Assembly: GCA_937982605.1 (NCBI GenBank)
Contig: CALJLC010000059.1
Coordinates: forward strand, 1-9,734
Origin: an uncultured Gemmatimonadales bacterium
GTDB taxonomy: Bacteria; Gemmatimonadota; Gemmatimonadetes; Longimicrobiales; Gaopeijiaceae
Reading direction: 5' to 3'
Length of the DNA stretch: 9,734 bases
Shown: positions 6,108-9,734 of the stretch, in pieces
How positions within the stretch are numbered: the stretch's first letter is position 1
Layout of the letters: each line of letters opens with the position of its first letter
Made by a program: the position numbers and the translations under genes
The notes under the pieces: model-generated
The model's input: only the letters and a program-made list of their open reading frames with translations
Databases searched by the model: none
What the model was told of the DNA's origin: nothing

Positions 6108-6113
6108 AGCGGG

Positions 6114-7898
6114 TCAGAACAGGTAGAAGACGAGGTACGCGGCGAGCAGGATGGCCACCCAGAGCACCATGCTCCCGGCCGGCCAGGACCGCGCCAGCGG
6201 TCCCATCTCCCCGTGCGCCCGATCGACCACACCGAGCGAGCCGCGGACGAGTTCCATGACGGAGGCGCGCACGTAGGCGTCGACGCGGAGCGCCGCATCC
6301 CCGACGGTACGGATCAGCCACGGGCCGAGCCGGCGGTAGAGGACCTCGGCGTCGATGTGTACGGCACGCTTCTCGTCCGGGTAGACGCCCGACTTGACCA
6401 GCGTCACGAAGCCGAGCGCGCCGAAGGTCAGCAGCTGGAGCTGGGTCACCACGTGCCGCACGTCGTACGGATGGTAGTCCATCTCGAACGGCAGCAGCGT
6501 GTAGAACGCCGAGGGGAAGACGCCGATGGCCACACACAGGACGGCGCCGATCGACATGGCCACCAGCATGTTCTTCGGCGGCTCCTTCGTCCGGATCCCC
6601 GAGTCGTGGGCGAAGAAGGCGAAGAAGGGGATCTTGATGCCCGCGTGCTCCAGTACGCCCGCCGAAGCGAAGAGCATGAAGAGCCAGACGACGTAGTGGT
6701 GCTCGTCGATGGCCGCGACCATGATCATCGACTTCGTGACGAAGGCGCTGAAGAGCGGGAAGGCGGAGATCGCCGAGGCGCCGAAGATGCAGAGCGTCGC
6801 CGTGAACGGCATCGTCTTGTAGAGGCCGCCGAGGTCGGTGCCCTTGGTGCGGCCGGTCATCGTCATGACGGCGCCCATGGCCATGAAGAGCAGCCCCTTG
6901 AAGATCACGTCGGCGAAGGCGTGGGCGACCGCGCCGTTGACCGCCATCGCCGTCCCGATCCCGATGCCGGCCACCATGAAGCCGATCTGGTTGATCATGG
7001 AATAGCCGAGGACGCGGCGCAGGTCGTTCTCGAGCACGGCGAAGAAGATCGGAAAGAAGGTCATCGCGGTCCCGATCCAGATCAGGACGTCCGCGCCGGC
7101 GAATCCGCGGGCCAGCGCGTAGACGGCGACCTTCGTGGTGAACGCGCTCAGGAAGACGGTCCCGGTCGGCGTGCTCTCGGGGTACGCCTCGGTGATCCAG
7201 TTGTGCGCCAGCGGGAAGCCCGCCTTGATCCCGAACGAGATCAGGAGGATCCAGCCGGCCGCTCCCGTGCCGTCGAGCCCCACGGCGTCGAAGGCGATCG
7301 ACCCGGTGTCGTAGGCGAGCATGAGCGCGCCCGAGAGCAGCAGGACGCCCGACACGACGTGGATGATCAGGTAGCGGAAGCCGGTGGCGTAGGAGCGCTC
7401 GGAGTCCCGGGCCCACACGAGGAAGACCGAGGTGATCGCCAACAGCTCCCAGAAGACGAAGAGCGTGATGAAGTCGCCGGCGAAGACCGCGCCGAGCGCG
7501 CTGCCCGCATAGAGCATCGCGGCGACGTGCTGGAGCCCGGCCCGCTCGTTTCCGACGATGTCGTCCTCGCCCACGTCGGCGGCCACCGAGCCGTCCGGCG
7601 TCCCGTCCCCGAGGTGGAGCGCGTAGACGAAGCCGAGGAAGGCCGCCAGGTGGAAGAGGTAGCCGAAGAGGAGCGCGAGCTTGTCGGCCCGGAACGGGCT
7701 GAGCGTGTAGCCGAGCAGATCCCAGCTCAGATACGACTGGGCGCCGTTCGCCGCCACGTCCGCTCCGGCGCCGGTCCACAGCAGGACGCCGCCCACGGCC
7801 GGGATGGCCAGCACCACGGCCTTGCGCACGGTCCCCTTCGTGAAGGCGACGACGAGCGCGCCGACGAAGAAGAGGACGAAGGGAGGCAGGGCCGTCAT
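6114..7898 (-). CDS. Na+/H+ antiporter subunit D-like membrane protein (Mrp/complex I antiporter family)
   Basis: A 594-residue polytopic inner-membrane protein of the proton_antipo_M family shared by MrpA/MrpD and NuoL/M/N, with roughly 14 predicted hydrophobic helices. Family landmarks: TLFVFWELLAI with Glu151 in the TM5-type position, SFGIKAGFPLAHNWITEAYP (Lys225), TGTVFLSAFTTKVAVYALA (Lys256), ENDLRRVLGYSMINQIGFM (290-308), AHAFADVIFKGLLFMAMGA (Lys334) and SAFPLFSAFVTKS (Lys389). These charged residues line the proton/cation path in the family. The TEAYPESTPTGTVFL and ENDLRRVL wording resembles proteins annotated Na+/H+ antiporter subunit D in proteobacteria more than NuoN. A C-terminal extension has an IDAEVLYRR segment, seen in several subunits, and a final helix. 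The ATG at 7898 overlaps the previous stop (ATGA), with GGAG 8 nt upstream. Whether it transports Na+, K+ or H+ cannot be read from sequence. Confidence 0.88.
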   Translation of the reverse strand: MTALPPFVLFFVGALVVAFTKGTVRKAVVLAIPAVGGVLLWTGAGADVAANGAQSYLSWDLLGYTLSPFRADKLALLFGYLFHLAAFLGFVYALHLGDGTPDGSVAADVGEDDIVGNERAGLQHVAAMLYAGSALGAVFAGDFITLFVFWELLAITSVFLVWARDSERSYATGFRYLIIHVVSGVLLLSGALMLAYDTGSIAFDAVGLDGTGAAGWILLISFGIKAGFPLAHNWITEAYPESTPTGTVFLSAFTTKVAVYALARGFAGADVLIWIGTAMTFFPIFFAVLENDLRRVLGYSMINQIGFMVAGIGIGTAMAVNGAVAHAFADVIFKGLLFMAMGAVMTMTGRTKGTDLGGLYKTMPFTATLCIFGASAISAFPLFSAFVTKSMIMVAAIDEHHYVVWLFMLFASAGVLEHAGIKIPFFAFFAHDSGIRTKEPPKNMLVAMSIGAVLCVAIGVFPSAFYTLLPFEMDYHPYDVRHVVTQLQLLTFGALGFVTLVKSGVYPDEKRAVHIDAEVLYRRLGPWLIRTVGDAALRVDAYVRASVMELVRGSLGVVDRAHGEMGPLARSWPAGSMVLWVAILLAAYLVFYLF

Positions 7899-8224
7899 GA
7901 GCCGTGCTCCGTCGAGTCCCGCTCCACGTACCGTCCGCCGCCTTCGTAGTAGTCCTCCGAGCGGATGAGGAGGGTGCGCATCGGGCGCGCCAGGAGCACC
8001 AGGAACCAGAACGAGGCGAAGCCGTAGACCGGGTACACGAAGAAGCGCATGGCCTCCTCGAGCGGATGCGGATGCGCGTTCTCGGCGCCGAGCAGCAGGA
8101 GCTCGGCGGCGAAGAGCCTCCCGCAGATCACGTAGAAGACGCGGAAGAAGAGCCGCACCTTCTCGGGCCGGTCCATCCAGCCCACCGGCTCCTTAACCTC
8201 GTGGTGCCCGTGTTCGTGGCTCAC
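7895..8224 (-). CDS. Small two-helix membrane protein between antiporter subunits
   Basis: A 109-residue protein with a His-rich N-terminus (MSHEHGHHEV), a WMDRPEKV motif, a first hydrophobic helix (about 24-46), a short HPHPLEEA loop, a second helix (about 62-79, VYGFASFWFLVLLA) and a C-terminal RPMRTLLIRSEDYYEGG motif. From memory it resembles an unnamed family of about 100 residues found beside Mrp-like antiporter genes in other bacteria, with a similar HP-WE loop, a YGF helix and a terminal EDYY motif; this could not be checked here. It is therefore most likely a small accessory subunit of the membrane complex encoded around it, but the function is not known. The GTG at 8224 overlaps the upstream stop (GTGA) and has a strong GGGAGGT site 5 nt upstream; its stop overlaps the next ATG. 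The reading is well supported by this double coupling. Confidence 0.85.
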   Translation of the reverse strand: MSHEHGHHEVKEPVGWMDRPEKVRLFFRVFYVICGRLFAAELLLLGAENAHPHPLEEAMRFFVYPVYGFASFWFLVLLARPMRTLLIRSEDYYEGGGRYVERDSTEHGS

Positions 8225-9734
8225 TGCGCACCTCCCGAGACGACCGCGCTCATGAGCTCGTGCCACAGCTCCGGCCAGAAGAAGAGGGCCACGGTCGCGG
8301 CCGCGGTGACGCAGATCGCGATCAGCGACGGCAGCGGCGCTTCGCGCAGGCCGCCGATCACGAACGCCGACGGGTCGTGCCCGTCCGCCCCGTCGTGCGC
8401 GTGGCCGTGGTCGTCCCCGTGACCGTCCCCGTGATCGTCCCCGTGATCGTGGCCGTGGTGGCCACCGTCCGCCGGGGGGGCGAAGAAGAACGCCTTCACC
8501 GGCACCTCGAGGAGGTAGTACAGGCCGAGCAGCGAGGAGAGCATCAGCACGCACAGCAGACCGAGCTGGCCGGCGTCGAGCGTGCCCATCCCCAGGAACC
8601 ACTTGCTCCACGCGCCGCCGGCCGGGGGCAGGCCGATGATCGACAGCGATCCGATCAGGAAGGCGCCGAAGGTGATCGGCATCTTCCGGCCGAGGCCGTG
8701 CATCCGGCTGATCTCCTTCTCGTGCGCCGCCACCATGATCGCGCCGGCCGCGAAGAAGAGCGTGATCTTGCCGAAGGCGTGCATGGCGATGTGCATGCCG
8801 CCTCCGATGATGCCGAGCGAGTTGGCCAGCATCGCGCCGAGCACGATGTAGGAGAGCTGGCTGATCGTGGAGTAGGCCAGCCGGGCCTTGAGGTTGTCCT
8901 TCGAGAAGGCGACGAGCGACCCGAGGATGATCGTGGCGGCCGCCGCCCAGGCCAGCCACGCCGTGGTGGCCAGCGTCTGGAGCAGGTCGATGCCGAAGAC
9001 GTACACGGCGAGCTTGAGCACCGTGAAGACGCCGGCCTTCACGACCGCGACCGCGTGCAGCAGCGCCGACACCGGCGTCGGCGCGACCATCGCGGCCGGC
9101 AGCCACCGATGGAACGGCATCACCGCCGCCTTGCCCACGCCGTAGACGTAGAGCACGAGGATGGCGCCGAGCACGCCCGCCGACGCGGTGCCGGCCAGGA
9201 TGCCGCCGTCCCGGAAGTCGAGCGTTCCGGCCCGAACCCACGTCCAGAGGCTCGCCACGAGCTGGAGCCCGACCGATGTCGTGAGCAGGATCCCGAGGCA
9301 GGTCCAGCCCGACCGCTTCGCCTCCTCGGTCTGGTGGTGCGTGACCAGCGGGAAGGTGCAGAGCGTGAGGAACTCGTAGAAGACGAAGAGCGTGAAGAGG
9401 TTGCCGCTGAAGGCGACGCCCAGCGCGCCCGCGATCGCGATGGCGAAGAAGAAGAAGAACCGGGTCTGGTTCTTCTCGTGGTGCCCCCGCATGTACCCGA
9501 TGGCGTACAGCGACGTGACCGGCCAGAGGAACGACGCCACCAGCGCGAACACCATCCCGAGCGGCTCGACCTGGAAGGCGACCTCGACGCCCGGCACGAC
9601 TTCGAGGAGCGTCAGGCTGGGGCGCTCGCCTTCGCGCACGAGATGCAGGATGCCGAGGACGTGCCAGAAGGTCACCCCGCCCACCAGGAGCGTGGCGGCC
9701 TCGCGCGCGTTGGGGTTCCTCCCCAGGAGGAGGA
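8221..9734 (-). CDS. MrpD/NuoN-type proton antiporter subunit (5' end missing)
   Basis: The frame is open to the window edge, giving 503 complete codons; the upstream residues GRNPNAREAATLL belong to the usual N-terminal part, so the GTG at 9684 is not the start. Numbered from the first whole codon, landmarks are LFVFYEFLTL (Glu120), YGVGKAAVMPFHRWLP (Lys201), AMVAPTPVSALLHAVAVVKAG (Lys232), ARLAYSTISQLSYIVLG, MHAFGKITLFFAAGAI (Lys322) and IGLPPAGGAWSKW (Lys377). These are the hallmark residues of the proton_antipo_M family, and the APTPVSALLHAVAVVKAG stretch is typical of MrpD/NuoN-like proteins. Residues 425-453 form a loop with 10 His and 9 Asp in 29 positions, between hydrophobic helices near the C-terminus, likely metal-binding. 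The gene opens the visible operon and overlaps the next by GTGA. Other subunits are expected upstream of 9734. Confidence 0.9.
   Translation of the reverse strand, partial: LLLGRNPNAREAATLLVGGVTFWHVLGILHLVREGERPSLTLLEVVPGVEVAFQVEPLGMVFALVASFLWPVTSLYAIGYMRGHHEKNQTRFFFFFAIAIAGALGVAFSGNLFTLFVFYEFLTLCTFPLVTHHQTEEAKRSGWTCLGILLTTSVGLQLVASLWTWVRAGTLDFRDGGILAGTASAGVLGAILVLYVYGVGKAAVMPFHRWLPAAMVAPTPVSALLHAVAVVKAGVFTVLKLAVYVFGIDLLQTLATTAWLAWAAAATIILGSLVAFSKDNLKARLAYSTISQLSYIVLGAMLANSLGIIGGGMHIAMHAFGKITLFFAAGAIMVAAHEKEISRMHGLGRKMPITFGAFLIGSLSIIGLPPAGGAWSKWFLGMGTLDAGQLGLLCVLMLSSLLGLYYLLEVPVKAFFFAPPADGGHHGHDHGDDHGDGHGDDHGHAHDGADGHDPSAFVIGGLREAPLPSLIAICVTAAATVALFFWPELWHELMSAVVSGGAQ
8230..8236 (-). promoter_or_regulatory. 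Ribosome binding site of the 109-aa membrane protein
   Basis: GGGAGGT on the minus strand, 5 nt before GTG 8224, lies inside the last codons of the upstream antiporter gene. It is the strongest Shine-Dalgarno in the minus-strand train and settles the start of the small gene. Confidence 0.75.
8412..8459. repeat. 12-nt tandem repeat encoding the His/Asp-rich loop
   Basis: On the plus strand the unit CGTCCCCGTGAT occurs at 8412-8423 (last base C), 8424-8435 and 8436-8447, with a diverged fourth copy CGTGGCCGTGGT at 8448-8459. Further relatives of the unit lie at 8401-8411. Being a multiple of three, each unit adds four residues (His, Gly and Asp in varying order) to the antiporter subunit without shifting its frame. 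Confidence 0.8.

Noticed and set aside
5970..7949. 659-residue plus-strand open frame opposite the antiporter gene
   Set aside because: Its translation is an Arg/Glu/Asp/His-rich low-complexity sequence typical of the antisense frame of a GC-rich membrane protein, while the minus strand encodes a clear family member throughout.
8401..8460. CRISPR-like or regulatory direct repeat
   Set aside because: The 12-nt units have no spacers and lie in frame inside a membrane protein gene; they encode its His/Asp-rich loop.

Overview
The window is a very GC-rich, gene-dense bacterial segment. The gene set (a signal-peptide-bearing outer-membrane beta-barrel protein, RecQ, RNase PH, RdgB, a DUF971 protein and Mrp/complex-I-type antiporter subunits) points to a Gram-negative bacterium. 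The style of the barrel protein and the GC-rich, GTG-start-rich coding resemble Gemmatimonadota, but that placement is an inference from general familiarity and no marker gene here fixes it. No rRNA, tRNA, CRISPR array, insertion sequence or prophage gene was seen.

Layout. (1) Positions 1-1074, plus strand: the 3' part of an alpha/beta-hydrolase-like gene with a C-terminal TPR region. (2) 1090-2607, minus strand: a short RecQ helicase that converges on gene 1 with only 15 bp between stops. (3) 2770-3426, plus strand: a small outer-membrane beta-barrel protein, divergent from recQ; the 162-bp spacer holds a TTGACA box, an operator-like dyad and a good ribosome binding site. (4) 3490-9734, minus strand: one long, tightly packed gene train. 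In transcription order it is: MrpD/NuoN-type antiporter subunit (5' end outside the window), a 109-aa two-helix membrane protein, a second MrpD-type subunit, a hemC-like gene, rph, rdgB and a DUF971 gene.

Four junctions in the train overlap by 4 bases (GTGA, ATGA, TTGA, ATGA), implying translational coupling within the pairs. The two junctions flanking the hemC-like gene are instead spaced by 43 and 57 nt, and each contains a perfect GC-rich hairpin. The train therefore looks like two coupled blocks (membrane antiporter block; RNA/nucleotide housekeeping block) with the hemC-like gene between them.

How the genes may work together: the three membrane genes very likely encode part of a multi-subunit cation/proton antiporter or related proton-pumping complex whose other subunits would lie upstream, beyond position 9734. 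RNase PH (tRNA 3' maturation) and RdgB (removal of deaminated purine nucleotides) are a common housekeeping pair. The most notable items are the hemC-like protein, which keeps the cofactor-attachment cysteine but appears to lack the catalytic aspartate and several binding residues; the small uncharacterised membrane protein between two antiporter subunits; the His/Asp-rich loop in the first subunit; and a RecQ that lacks room for a winged-helix domain.
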